Assembly: GCA_938018045.1 (NCBI GenBank)
Contig: CALIIP010000122.1
Span: 1 to 23,653, forward strand
Source of the DNA: an uncultured Flavobacteriaceae bacterium
GTDB taxonomy: Bacteria; Bacteroidota; Bacteroidia; Flavobacteriales; Flavobacteriaceae
Length of the DNA stretch: 23,653 nucleotides
Reading direction: 5' to 3'
Both the position numbers and the translations under genes were made by a program. The notes below the pieces were generated by a model that saw only the letters and a list, made by a program, of their open reading frames with translations, ran no database searches and was not told the DNA's origin. Below, in pieces: positions 1 through 7,876 of the stretch (position 1 is its first letter; each line of letters begins with the position of its first letter).

Positions 1-153
1 CCTTCTTGGATACCTTTTGTTGGCGGAAGTACTTTTACTTTTTTTAACGCAATTTTTAACGTAGCAGACTTTGCTATTTCTTGTGGAGTTGGAATTTTAT
101 TGGTGTTCAATAAAAGAGTTTTTCCTAAAGAAGAAGTGCAACAAGAAAATTGA
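1..153 (+). CDS. lspA: Lipoprotein signal peptidase (signal peptidase II), C-terminal fragment
   Basis: The window opens inside this gene; 50 residues and the TGA stop are visible. LspA is the inner-membrane aspartyl protease that cleaves prolipoprotein signal peptides just before the lipidated cysteine. The fragment carries the family's last conserved block, FFNAIFNVADFAI, where the Asp (residue 23 of the fragment) matches one of the two catalytic aspartates. A hydrophobic helix (ISCGVGILLVF) and a short charged tail (KRVFPKEEVQQEN) follow, as expected for the last membrane helix and cytoplasmic end. The second catalytic Asp and the N-terminus lie outside the window. Several lipoproteins encoded further along (gldD, the Cys-rich and metal-binding lipoproteins) would be substrates. 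The call rests on one strong motif. Confidence 0.85.
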   Translation, partial: PSWIPFVGGSTFTFFNAIFNVADFAISCGVGILLVFNKRVFPKEEVQQEN

Positions 154-199
154 GTTAACCGTCAGTTTGAGTGATTTTTCAGACAACAGGAAGAAAAAT

Positions 200-242
200 T
201 GTATCGAGAACAGTCGTTAATGAAAAATTATTTCTCGACACA
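200..242. repeat. Imperfect inverted repeat in the lspA-uvrC gap
   Basis: Arms TGTATCGAGAA (200-210) and TTCTCGACACA (232-242) pair at 10 of 11 positions around a 21-base loop. The gap 154-379 otherwise holds no gene that I can support. The GAGAA...TTCTCGA arms with the preceding GTCAGTTTGAGTGATTTTT (164-180) resemble a family of interspersed extragenic repeats I associate with flavobacterial genomes; that resemblance is from memory. It could also act as the lspA terminator, although no long T tract follows. Confidence 0.45.
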
Positions 243-367
243 TTTTATTTTCGTTATCACTTCAATAAAACACTCTAAGTGACGCGTGATTATTAACTTC
301 TGAATTAATCCTCCAAATAAACAAATAAACAATTCAACGCATCCACAATAATTAGACGTTTTTTGCA

Positions 368-375
368 TAATTTTG
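368..375 (+). promoter_or_regulatory. uvrC promoter, -7 element
   Basis: TAATTTTG matches the Bacteroidota -7 consensus TAnnTTTG. It ends only four bases before the uvrC ATG at 380, so transcription would start at about 379-381. No convincing TTG/TTTG -33 element is visible 17-23 bases upstream, which lowers confidence. Confidence 0.5.
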
Positions 376-379
376 AAGT

Positions 380-2173
380 ATGCAAATGACTCCTTTAGAA
401 ATACAGGTAAAAACACTCCCAACAAATCCTGGAGTGTATCAGTATTTTGATAAAGATGATAAAATTCTCTATGTTGGTAAAGCCAAAAATTTAAAAAAGA
501 GAGTCGCTTCCTATTTCAACAAAAATCATGAAAACGGAAAAACAAAAGTACTTGTAAAAAAGATTGTGAGTATCAAACATATTGTTGTTGATACAGAAAC
601 AGATGCATTGTTGCTTGAAAACAATCTTATAAAAAAGTACCAACCTCGATACAATGTTTTACTAAAAGACGATAAAACATATCCTTTTATTTGCCTAAAA
701 AAAGAGCGTTTTCCGAGAATATTTTCTACACGTAGAGTCATTAAAGATGGTTCAGAATATTTTGGGCCTTACACTTCGTTTAAAACGGTGAGAGCTTTAC
801 TCGATTTGATAAAAGAACTATATCAAATACGAACTTGCAACTTTTTTTTAAGCGAAAAAAACATTGAAACTAATAAATATAAGAAGTGTTTAGAATTTCA
901 TTTAGGTAACTGTAAAGCACCTTGTGAAGATTTGCAAACAGAAGAAGATTATAACGAAGATATTAAAGCAATTCGTCAAATTATAAAAGGAAACTTTAAA
1001 GACGCACTTCAAGCCTTTACAGATTTAATGCACTTTTATGCAGATGAAATGGAGTTTGAAAAAGCACAAAAAATTAAAGATAAGATTGATAACTTGGCAA
1101 ATTATCAAGTAAAATCTACGATTGTAAATCCGTCAATAAACAATGTTGATGTGTTTTCTATTATTTCTGATGAGAGTTATGGCTACGTTAATTTTTTTAA
1201 GATTATGAATGGTTCTATTGTGCAATCACATACATCAGAAATTAAAAAGAAATTGGATGAAACAGATAAAGAGTTACTAGAATTAACAATTATAGAAATT
1301 AGACAACGATTCCATTCTCAATCTAAAGAAATCTATGTTCCTTTTAAAGTTGATTTAGGAGATCATGTAAAAGTAACAATTCCAAAACTTGGAGATAAAA
1401 AGCGAATCGTTGAACTCTCACTTCGAAATGCAAAATATTATAGACAAGAACAGTTTAAACAGATAAAAATTGTAGATCCAGATCGTCATACAAATAGAAT
1501 TATGGCGCAAATGCAAAAAGATATACGTTTATCTTCCGAGCCTAGACATATAGAATGTTTTGATAATTCTAATATTCAAGGAACACATCCTGTTGCAGCT
1601 TGTGTAGTTTTTAGAAACGGAAAACCTAGTAAGAAAGAGTACCGAAATTTTAATATAAAAACAGTTGAAGGGCCAGATGATTTTGCATCGATGGAAGAGG
1701 TTGTATATCGTCGATATAAGAGGTTGATGGAAGAGAAGCAACAATTACCTCAGTTAATTGTGATTGATGGCGGAAAAGGGCAATTATCATCTGCATTGAA
1801 GAGTTTGGATGACTTAGGATTGCGAAATAAAATTGCTATTATTGGAATTGCAAAAAGATTGGAAGAAATTTATTTTCCTAATGATCCAATTCCTTTATAT
1901 TTGGATAAGAAATCTGAATCTTTAAAAATTATTCAACAATTGCGTAATGAAGCACACCGTTTTGGAATTACACATCACAGAAATAAACGAAGTAAAGCCG
2001 CAATTGAAACAGAATTAGAACAAATTGATGGTGTTGGTCAACAAACAATTATAACATTGTTACAACATTTTCGTTCAACTAAAAGAGTAATCGAAGCTTC
2101 AAAAAAAGAATTAATCGAAATTATTGGTGATTCTCGCGCAACCAAAGTGTATAATTACTATCATAATAAATAA
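380..2173 (+). CDS. uvrC: UvrABC excinuclease subunit C
   Basis: UvrC makes both incisions around a DNA lesion after UvrA/UvrB have located it. The 597-residue length fits the family. In order: a GIY-YIG nuclease domain (about 16-95, with GVY at 18-20 and YVG at 31-33); a cysteine cluster C153, C170, C178, C182 that matches the spacing of the UvrC iron-sulfur cluster; a UVR motif that binds UvrB (about 212-242); a C-terminal RNase H-like nuclease with D395 (ECFDNSN) and D463 (VIDGGKGQ); and a helix-hairpin-helix end (IDGVGQQT). The ATG at 380 is used here; a second ATG at 386 (MTPLEIQ) is equally possible and would suit the promoter box that ends at 375. The patatin gene follows 58 bases downstream on the same strand. 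Confidence 0.96.
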   Translation: MQMTPLEIQVKTLPTNPGVYQYFDKDDKILYVGKAKNLKKRVASYFNKNHENGKTKVLVKKIVSIKHIVVDTETDALLLENNLIKKYQPRYNVLLKDDKTYPFICLKKERFPRIFSTRRVIKDGSEYFGPYTSFKTVRALLDLIKELYQIRTCNFFLSEKNIETNKYKKCLEFHLGNCKAPCEDLQTEEDYNEDIKAIRQIIKGNFKDALQAFTDLMHFYADEMEFEKAQKIKDKIDNLANYQVKSTIVNPSINNVDVFSIISDESYGYVNFFKIMNGSIVQSHTSEIKKKLDETDKELLELTIIEIRQRFHSQSKEIYVPFKVDLGDHVKVTIPKLGDKKRIVELSLRNAKYYRQEQFKQIKIVDPDRHTNRIMAQMQKDIRLSSEPRHIECFDNSNIQGTHPVAACVVFRNGKPSKKEYRNFNIKTVEGPDDFASMEEVVYRRYKRLMEEKQQLPQLIVIDGGKGQLSSALKSLDDLGLRNKIAIIGIAKRLEEIYFPNDPIPLYLDKKSESLKIIQQLRNEAHRFGITHHRNKRSKAAIETELEQIDGVGQQTIITLLQHFRSTKRVIEASKKELIEIIGDSRATKVYNYYHNK

Positions 2174-2231
2174 GTTGAAGATGTAACGATTTGAATAATT
2201 AATCGTCAAATAAGAAGAATAAGAAGAACCA

Positions 2232-4457
2232 ATGAATAAATTGCTAACCATTTTATTGTTTTTTACTACAGTGATTGTTTTTTCGCAAGAAAATGATACA
2301 ATCAGAAATAACGATACCGTTCAAAAGGATCTTAAAGTTGGTTTGGTGCTATCTGGAGGTGGCGCAAAAGGATTTGCTCATGTAGGAATCTTAAAAGTAC
2401 TCGAAGAGGCCGGAGTACGCGTTGATTATATTGGAGGTACAAGTATGGGAGCAATTGTCGGCGCAATGTATGCGTCTGGTTATAACGCCAAAGAAATTGA
2501 CTCATTAATACGAACATTTGATTTTGATAAGATTATGCAAGATCAAATTCCAAGAAAATCAAAACCTTTTTATGAAAAACAAGATGGTGAAAAATACGCA
2601 ATCACCCTTCCTGTAAAAAAGTGGAAAGTAGGTTTACCTAAAGCGCTATCTAAAGGGCAAAATGTACTAAATCTAACTTCTAAATTATTACAACACGTAG
2701 ATACAATTAGAGATTTTAATAAACTTCCAATACCATTTTTCTGTATTGCTACAGATCTTGAAACTGGAAAGCAAGTGCTATTAAATAATGGTTTTTTACC
2801 AAGAGCAGTTCAAGCAAGTGGTGCTTTCCCAACACTTTTAGAGCCAGTAGAAATTGACGGTAAATTACTTGCTGATGGTGGAATTGTGAATAATTTCCCT
2901 GTTGATGAAGTCATAGAAATGGGCGCAGATATTATTATAGCAATTGATTTAAAAGACGATTATGATACTAAAGAAGAGATGAACTCTGCTTTAAAAATAT
3001 TGAATCAAATTATTAGTTTCCAGATGTATGGAACTCATGAAGAAAAAATAGAAAAAACAGATTTGTATATTCATCCTAATATTGATAATTATGAAGTTAC
3101 GTCTTTCGATAAATTAGCAGAAATAGTAAAAGTAGGTGAAGATGCTGCAAGATTACAATTTGATCAATTTGTAGCAATTGCAGGACAACAATCAGGGAAA
3201 CGTAAGTCAATAATCAAGAAAGAAAATCCACAAAAAATTAAAGTTAAAAAAATTGAAATAGAAGGAATCGTTGATTATACGAGAACATACGTAAAAGGAA
3301 AAATGAAAATTGAAAATGGAGAAACCATTACTTTTCCAGATTTTGTTGAAGGAATTAACAATCTTACTGCAACTGGAAATTTCACAAGCGTACAATATGA
3401 AATAGACGAAGAAGAAGATGGTAGTATAATTAAATTAAAATTAAAACAAGATGAAATTTCTACACATGTAAAATTCTCTGCGCATTATGACAACTTATAT
3501 AAAACAGGTGTTTTAGGGAATATTACTTCAAAACACGTACTTGGTAAAAACGACATATTTTCTTTAGATTTTATTTTAGGAGATAACATTCGTTATAATT
3601 TAGATTATTTTATTGATAATGGTTCCTATTGGAGTTTTGGGTTAAAATCTCGTTTCAATACTTTCGATTACGACACAAAATTATTCACAGATGGATTGAA
3701 CATAAATAGACTTAATATAGAATACCTTGATTTAACAAATCAATTGTATTTTCAAACAGTATTTAGTAGAAGATTTGCGTTTGGAGTTGGAGCAGAGCAT
3801 AAACGCATAAAAGCACTCACAAAAACATTGGTTACAGGATCAAATAACGGTAAAACGTATTTTGATAAGTCAGGCTATTTTAATGCAATTTCTTATTTAA
3901 AATTTGATACCTACGACAAAAAATATTTTCAAAAAGAAGGAACATTTGTTGATATAGATTTTCGATGGTATTTATTATCATCAGATCATAATGATAATTT
4001 TGAATCTTTTTCTCAACTGAAAGGAAAAGTAGGATATGCACATACATTTTTTGATAAACTGACATTTCACATAACTTCTGAAGCAGGAATTACAATAGGT
4101 GATAATGACAATGAAGTTTTAGACTATCATTTAGGCGGATATGGAGAAAATTATATCAATACCTTTATTCCGTTTCAAGGATATGAATTTTCATCATTAT
4201 CTAGTAGTGCTTTTCTAAAATCGGCATTAGCAATTCGATATGAGTATATAGATGACCATTATTTAATGTCAACTTTAAACCTTGCACGTGCAGATGATGA
4301 TTTGTTTAACGATGGTAGAATTTTTGAAGACACAAAAGTTGGTTACGGTATTGGTTATGGTTTTGATTCTTTTCTTGGGCCTATTGAACTCAACTACACA
4401 CATTCTCCAGATACTAAAGATAATTTTTGGTACTTTAATTTAGGATACTGGTTTTAA
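2232..4457 (+). CDS. Patatin-like phospholipase with POTRA-like and outer-membrane barrel domains
   Basis: 741 residues. A signal peptide (MNKLLTILLFFTTVIVFS) is followed by a patatin lipase domain at about 35-330: the oxyanion motif GGGAKG (42-47), the nucleophile elbow GTSMG with Ser71, and the catalytic Asp215 in DGG. Residues about 338-410 look like a single POTRA-type domain. The remainder (about 425-741) alternates aromatic and polar residues and ends in YWF, as outer-membrane beta-barrels do. The architecture resembles the patatin autotransporters (PlpD type, type Vd secretion) and the large Bacteroidota patatin-BamA-like family. The likely activity is phospholipid hydrolysis at the cell surface or periplasm; the substrate cannot be read from sequence. 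The gene is 58 bases after uvrC and has a strong terminator 14 bases after its stop. Confidence 0.9.
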   Translation: MNKLLTILLFFTTVIVFSQENDTIRNNDTVQKDLKVGLVLSGGGAKGFAHVGILKVLEEAGVRVDYIGGTSMGAIVGAMYASGYNAKEIDSLIRTFDFDKIMQDQIPRKSKPFYEKQDGEKYAITLPVKKWKVGLPKALSKGQNVLNLTSKLLQHVDTIRDFNKLPIPFFCIATDLETGKQVLLNNGFLPRAVQASGAFPTLLEPVEIDGKLLADGGIVNNFPVDEVIEMGADIIIAIDLKDDYDTKEEMNSALKILNQIISFQMYGTHEEKIEKTDLYIHPNIDNYEVTSFDKLAEIVKVGEDAARLQFDQFVAIAGQQSGKRKSIIKKENPQKIKVKKIEIEGIVDYTRTYVKGKMKIENGETITFPDFVEGINNLTATGNFTSVQYEIDEEEDGSIIKLKLKQDEISTHVKFSAHYDNLYKTGVLGNITSKHVLGKNDIFSLDFILGDNIRYNLDYFIDNGSYWSFGLKSRFNTFDYDTKLFTDGLNINRLNIEYLDLTNQLYFQTVFSRRFAFGVGAEHKRIKALTKTLVTGSNNGKTYFDKSGYFNAISYLKFDTYDKKYFQKEGTFVDIDFRWYLLSSDHNDNFESFSQLKGKVGYAHTFFDKLTFHITSEAGITIGDNDNEVLDYHLGGYGENYINTFIPFQGYEFSSLSSSAFLKSALAIRYEYIDDHYLMSTLNLARADDDLFNDGRIFEDTKVGYGIGYGFDSFLGPIELNYTHSPDTKDNFWYFNLGYWF

Positions 4458-4470
4458 TATTTAAAACACA

Positions 4471-4503
4471 AAAAAACCCAATTGCTAAGCAATTGGGTTT
4501 TTT
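4471..4503. terminator. Bidirectional intrinsic terminator between the patatin gene and rng
   Basis: A perfect 15-base-pair inverted repeat with a TAA loop: arms 4471-4485 and 4489-4503, core CCCAATTGC / GCAATTGGG flanked by A6 and T6. Either strand therefore yields a hairpin followed by a U run, serving both convergent genes. Confidence 0.93.
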
Positions 4504-4527
4504 ATTTCTTTGATATTGTGTAATGTC

Positions 4528-6063
4528 CTACTTTTTATCCTTTTGTCTTTCAAAACGATATTGTAAGTATTGGTAAGCATCACGAGGCAAAATTTTGATC
4601 CACTTTTTGTACTTCATAAACCATCTAACTTGTATAGATGGATAACCTTGTTTAAGGTATGCGGCTATAAAAGGGTGAACATTTAAAGTCACCTTCTTAT
4701 ACTCCTTGAAACTCATCACTCTGTCAAGTTCAGTTTCCATTTTTTCGACTAGCACAATTGGTGCTTCTACTTCTCCATTTTGATTTGGGTTTGGTTCTCT
4801 CGTCTTAATAACCATTTCTGGTCTTACTCTTTGACGAGTTATTTGAATCAATCCAAATTTACTTGGAGGTAAAATCTTGTGTTTAGTACGGTCAAAAGAC
4901 ATTTCTTTTTTCAAGTGATCATAGAGTTTTTTTCTATCGTCTGCTTTATGCATATCAATAAAATCAACTACTATAATTCCTCCCATATCTCGCAATTGTA
5001 ATTGTCGAGCAACTTCTGTTGCCGAAATCATATTAACTTCAAGGGCAGTATCAGATTGTGATTTGGCTTTGTTTGAACGGTTACCGCTATTCACGTCAAT
5101 TACGTGTAAAGCTTCTGTATGCTCAATAACCAAATACGCTCCTTTACTCATAGAAACTGTCTTTCCGAACGATGTTTTTATTTGGCGTTCTATACCATAT
5201 TTTTCAAAAATCGGAATGTTTGATTTGTGTAGTTTCACGATCGATTCTTTCTCTGGCGCAATCTCATGCAGATAATCTTTAATTTCTTCTGCAAGAACTT
5301 TGTCATCAACAATAATGTTGGTGAAAGAATCATTAAATACATCTCTCAATATAGAGGATGCTCTGTTCAATTCGCTTAAAACTTTTGTTGGTGCTTTTGA
5401 GTGCTTGATTTGCTTGCACATATTTACCCAACTTTCTAAAGAATTTTGTAAATCTTTGTCAAGATCTGCTACTTTTTTGTTTTGAGCAACAGTTCTAACA
5501 ATGACTCCAAAGTTTTTAGGTTTAATACTTTTCATTAAACGTTTTAGTCTGTCTTTTTCTTTTGGGTCAGCGATTTTTTGTGACACAGAAATTCTGTTAG
5601 AAAAAGGAACTAAAACTAAAAATCTACCAGCAATTGAAAGCTCGGCGTTTAGTCGAGGTCCTTTGGTAGAAATAGGTTCTTTTACAATTTGAACCAATAA
5701 ATCTTGTCCTGTTTTAAGTACATCATTGATTTTTCCATTCTTGTCAATATCTTTTTCAAGATGGAAATTTTTTAAAGTGAAATCTTTTTGTTTGCCTGTG
5801 TTTACTCCCTTAATGAATTTTGTTAAAGATAACGATTGCACACCTAAGTCATGATAATGTAAAAAGCCATCTTTTTGATAACCTACATTGACAAATGCTG
5901 CGTTTAATCCTGCTAGAGTTTTTCCTGCTTTTGCAAGAAAAATATCTCCAACAGAGATTTTATTATCATTCGTTTCCTTATTTAATTCAATAAGTCTACC
6001 ATCCTTTAATAAGGCAAAATCAATATCAGAGGAACTCGATCTTATAATTAGTTCTGTCTTCAC
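4528..6063 (-). CDS. rng: Ribonuclease G (RNase E/G family)
   Basis: An endoribonuclease that cuts single-stranded AU-rich RNA; in bacteria the family matures 16S rRNA and initiates mRNA decay. 511 residues, the usual RNase G length. An S1-type RNA-binding region covers about 35-130. The catalytic core has D323 (VIDVNSGNRSN) and D367 (GGIIVVDFIDM), 44 residues apart, matching the metal-binding aspartates D303/D346 of E. coli RNase E, and the conserved ITRQRVRPEM block at 408-417. The zinc-link cysteines that join dimers in many relatives are missing: the place after KTRE reads PNPNQNGEVEAP, with no Cys. Start ATG at 6063. The gene lies downstream of hup and the small basic protein gene but is separated from them by a terminator-like hairpin and a leader rich in inverted repeats. 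Confidence 0.95.
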   Translation of the reverse strand: MKTELIIRSSSSDIDFALLKDGRLIELNKETNDNKISVGDIFLAKAGKTLAGLNAAFVNVGYQKDGFLHYHDLGVQSLSLTKFIKGVNTGKQKDFTLKNFHLEKDIDKNGKINDVLKTGQDLLVQIVKEPISTKGPRLNAELSIAGRFLVLVPFSNRISVSQKIADPKEKDRLKRLMKSIKPKNFGVIVRTVAQNKKVADLDKDLQNSLESWVNMCKQIKHSKAPTKVLSELNRASSILRDVFNDSFTNIIVDDKVLAEEIKDYLHEIAPEKESIVKLHKSNIPIFEKYGIERQIKTSFGKTVSMSKGAYLVIEHTEALHVIDVNSGNRSNKAKSQSDTALEVNMISATEVARQLQLRDMGGIIVVDFIDMHKADDRKKLYDHLKKEMSFDRTKHKILPPSKFGLIQITRQRVRPEMVIKTREPNPNQNGEVEAPIVLVEKMETELDRVMSFKEYKKVTLNVHPFIAAYLKQGYPSIQVRWFMKYKKWIKILPRDAYQYLQYRFERQKDKK

Positions 6064-6079
6064 TCTGAGTTTGTTTTAG

Positions 6080-6163
6080 GTTTATATAATAATAATTATA
6101 TAAACTGGTTAATAATTTTCACAGGTTTTTAACCTGTAGAAACTTGCTGTTACGCGAAGTTTC
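6080..6163 (-). promoter_or_regulatory. Structured 5' leader of rng: three inverted repeats
   Basis: Three perfect inverted repeats lie directly upstream of the rng start at 6063. The first is GTTTATATAAT / ATTATATAAAC with a 4-base loop (6080-6105). The second is ACAGGTT / AACCTGT with a TTT loop (6121-6137). The third is GAAACTT / AAGTTTC with an 11-base loop (6139-6163). If transcribed, the mRNA leader would carry three stems in a row. In E. coli, RNase E controls its own mRNA through a structured 5' leader; a similar role here is inference. Confidence 0.5.
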
Positions 6164-6188
6164 GTTTTCAAAGAACGTTTGTTTTTTA

Positions 6189-6225
6189 AAAACTAAAAAG
6201 TAAGAATTTCTTACTTTTTAGTTTT
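6189..6225 (-). terminator. Terminator of the hup / small basic protein operon
   Basis: Perfect inverted repeat with 18-base arms (6189-6206 and 6208-6225) around a single base; the usable loop is about GAATTTC. Read on the - strand, the second arm ends in TTTT plus one more T (6188). The stop codon of the 30-residue protein (6211-6213) lies inside the stem. Confidence 0.8.
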
Positions 6226-6303
6226 GTGTCTATTTGCTCTAGATCTCTTTTTACGCTTGTGCGTAGCGATCTTGGCTCTTTTTCTTTTTTTACCACTTGG
6301 CAT
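6211..6303 (-). CDS. 30-residue basic ribosomal-type protein (AURKAIP1/COX24-like)
   Basis: A tiny reading frame, 30 codons plus TAA, starting MPSGKKRKRAKIATHKRKKR and ending SRANRHKTKK. About half of the residues are Lys or Arg. Bacteroidota genomes carry a near-identical short protein after hup, usually labelled AURKAIP1/COX24-domain or small ribosomal protein; the mitochondrial counterpart is the mitoribosomal protein mS38, so binding to the small ribosomal subunit is plausible. The assignment is from recalled family resemblance. It begins 36 bases after the HU stop and most likely shares the hup transcript. Its stop codon sits in the stem of the operon terminator. It is easily missed because of its size, but the codon-level conservation of the MPSGKKRKR start makes it convincing. 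Confidence 0.85.
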   Translation of the reverse strand: MPSGKKRKRAKIATHKRKKRSRANRHKTKK

Positions 6304-6339
6304 ATTATTCTAATGTTTAAATTGTTAAATACTGTAAAA

Positions 6340-6630
6340 TTATTTTACAGCTACTTTTTTCTTTACTCCTTCTACAAATACTTTCGCAGGCTTAAATGCT
6401 GGAATATTGTGAGCTGGAATTTTAATTGTTGTGTTTTTAGAAATGTTTCTTCCAGTTTTTTCAGCTCTTTTCTTGATGATGAAACTTCCAAACCCTCTTA
6501 GGTAAACATTCTCACCATTTTCTAAAGAGTCTTTTACACCGTCCATAAATGCCTCAACTGTTGCTAAAACATCACCTTTTTCAATTCCTGATTTCTCCGA
6601 AATACTTGATACGATTTCTGCTTTTGTCAT
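6340..6630 (-). CDS. hup: HU-family DNA-binding protein
   Basis: 96 residues, the normal HU length. HU dimers bend and compact DNA in the nucleoid. The sequence follows the HU pattern: N-terminal helices (MTKAEIVSSISEKSGIEKGD), the GFGSF turn at about 46-50, then the DNA-binding beta arm with TGRNISKNTTIKIPAHNIPAFKP. The arm carries a Pro inside IPAHNIPAF (HU proteins usually have RNP or NP there; here it is AHNIP), and the C-terminus is basic (KVFVEGVKKKVAVK). Start ATG at 6630, about 41 bases after a predicted transcription start. The small basic ribosomal-type protein follows in the same transcript. Confidence 0.93.
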   Translation of the reverse strand: MTKAEIVSSISEKSGIEKGDVLATVEAFMDGVKDSLENGENVYLRGFGSFIIKKRAEKTGRNISKNTTIKIPAHNIPAFKPAKVFVEGVKKKVAVK

Positions 6631-6674
6631 TTTTATATATTGTTTAGTATTAGGTTCTAAATTTTTAAAGAGTG

Positions 6675-6706
6675 CAAATATATGTATAATAAATTCAACT
6701 TCAAAA
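6675..6706 (-). promoter_or_regulatory. hup promoter (Bacteroidota type)
   Basis: On the - strand: TTTTG (6706-6702), a 19-base spacer, then TATATTTG (6682-6675), an exact match to the TAnnTTTG -7 consensus. The predicted start is near 6671, leaving a leader of about 41 bases. This is the best-formed promoter in the window. Confidence 0.85.
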
Positions 6707-6738
6707 GGTTAAATGCTTAAAATTTAAAAGGATATTGC

Positions 6739-6771
6739 TTGTTAATTCAGGTAGTAATTGATGTATTTTTG
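6739..6771 (+). promoter_or_regulatory. mutY promoter (Bacteroidota type)
   Basis: TTG (6739-6741), a 22-base spacer, TATTTTTG (6764-6771). Transcription would begin near 6775, inside the longest possible reading frame of mutY, which argues that translation starts at the later ATG at 6791. Confidence 0.65.
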
Positions 6772-6790
6772 TAGTATTCAATTTATAATA

Positions 6791-7840
6791 ATGACATTCT
6801 CTAATTTTCTTATTGACTGGTATTTAGAAAATAAAAGGGATTTACCGTGGAGAAAAACTACCAATCCATATTATATCTGGCTTTCAGAAATTATACTGCA
6901 ACAAACAAGAGTTGACCAAGGTTTGGCATATTATTTAAAATTTGTAGAACATTATCCAACAGTTTTTGATCTTTCTAATGCTGATGAAGAAGAAGTTTTA
7001 AAACTTTGGCAAGGATTGGGATATTATTCTCGTGCTCGAAACTTACATTTTTCGGCAAAATATATTGTGAAAGAATTAAATGGAGTTTTCCCATTTACAT
7101 ATAAAGAAATTTTAAAGTTAAAAGGTGTTGGAGACTATACAGCATCTGCAATTGCTTCTATATGTTTTGAAGAACCAACGGCAGTTGTTGACGGAAATGT
7201 ATACAGAACATTGGCACGTTTTTTTGATATCGATACGCCTATAAATTCTTCAAAAGGAATAAAATATTTCAAAGAATTGGCACAAAAATTAATTGATGTT
7301 AATGATCCAGCAACACACAATCAAGCAATTATGGAGTTTGGTGCACGTATGTGTAAGCCACAAAATCCAACTTGTGAAATTTGCCCTTTAAACAATAAGT
7401 GTTTGGCACTTCAAAAGAAAAAAATTAAAGAATTACCTGTAAAAGAGAAGAAATTAAAAGTCAGAAAACGATATTTTAATTATTTAGTTCCAATCTCGAC
7501 AGACGGTAAAACAACTTTAAATAAAAGAGAAGGAAAAGGAATTTGGCAGAACTTATATGAATTTCCGATAATTGAATCTGAGTTTACGCTAGATAAAGAT
7601 GCTGTTTTATCACACGAAATATTCACAAATTTATTTACTGATGACACTTTAGATGTCAAATTATTCAACCAAAAAGAAATCGTACACAAATTATCACACC
7701 AACATTTATATACGCGTTTTTGGGTTGTGGAAATCGGTGGTGAAAATGATTTGAAAATTGATTGGAAAAAGATACATGATTTCCCTGTTCCAAGATTGAT
7801 TGACACTTTTATTGAAGAATACACAAAAACTAAAGCATAG
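6791..7840 (+). CDS. mutY: A/G-specific adenine DNA glycosylase
   Basis: MutY removes adenine mispaired with 8-oxoguanine in base-excision repair. From the chosen ATG the protein has 349 residues. It shows the family start (LPWRKTTNPYYIWLSEIILQQT), catalytic Glu33, a helix-hairpin-helix with LKGVGDYTASAI (about 110-121), Asp135 (AVVDGNVYR), and an iron-sulfur loop C188-x6-C195-x2-C198-x5-C204. The C-terminal part (about 225-349) is the NUDIX-like domain that reads 8-oxoG. A longer frame begins at a TTG at 6758, but its extra residues (MMYFCSIQFII) overlap the predicted promoter, so I reject it. The gene is divergent from hup. Confidence 0.95.
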   Translation: MTFSNFLIDWYLENKRDLPWRKTTNPYYIWLSEIILQQTRVDQGLAYYLKFVEHYPTVFDLSNADEEEVLKLWQGLGYYSRARNLHFSAKYIVKELNGVFPFTYKEILKLKGVGDYTASAIASICFEEPTAVVDGNVYRTLARFFDIDTPINSSKGIKYFKELAQKLIDVNDPATHNQAIMEFGARMCKPQNPTCEICPLNNKCLALQKKKIKELPVKEKKLKVRKRYFNYLVPISTDGKTTLNKREGKGIWQNLYEFPIIESEFTLDKDAVLSHEIFTNLFTDDTLDVKLFNQKEIVHKLSHQHLYTRFWVVEIGGENDLKIDWKKIHDFPVPRLIDTFIEEYTKTKA

Positions 7841-7876
7841 TTATTGCGTATTGTTTAATTTTATATTATCGTGTTT

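Noticed and set aside
228..425. 65-codon frame on the - strand across the lspA-uvrC gap
   Set aside because: Overlaps the uvrC start and promoter and covers the inverted repeat; composition is not protein-like.
2186..2206. Terminator between uvrC and the patatin gene
   Set aside because: Only a 6-pair ACGATT / AATCGT stem with a 9-base loop and no T run; too weak to call.
6758..6790. N-terminal extension of MutY from a TTG start
   Set aside because: It overlaps the predicted -7 box and start site, and the family begins at the later ATG (6791).
7480..7824. 114-codon open frame antisense to the 3' part of mutY
   Set aside because: Shadow of the NUDIX-like domain of mutY; no start context or family features.
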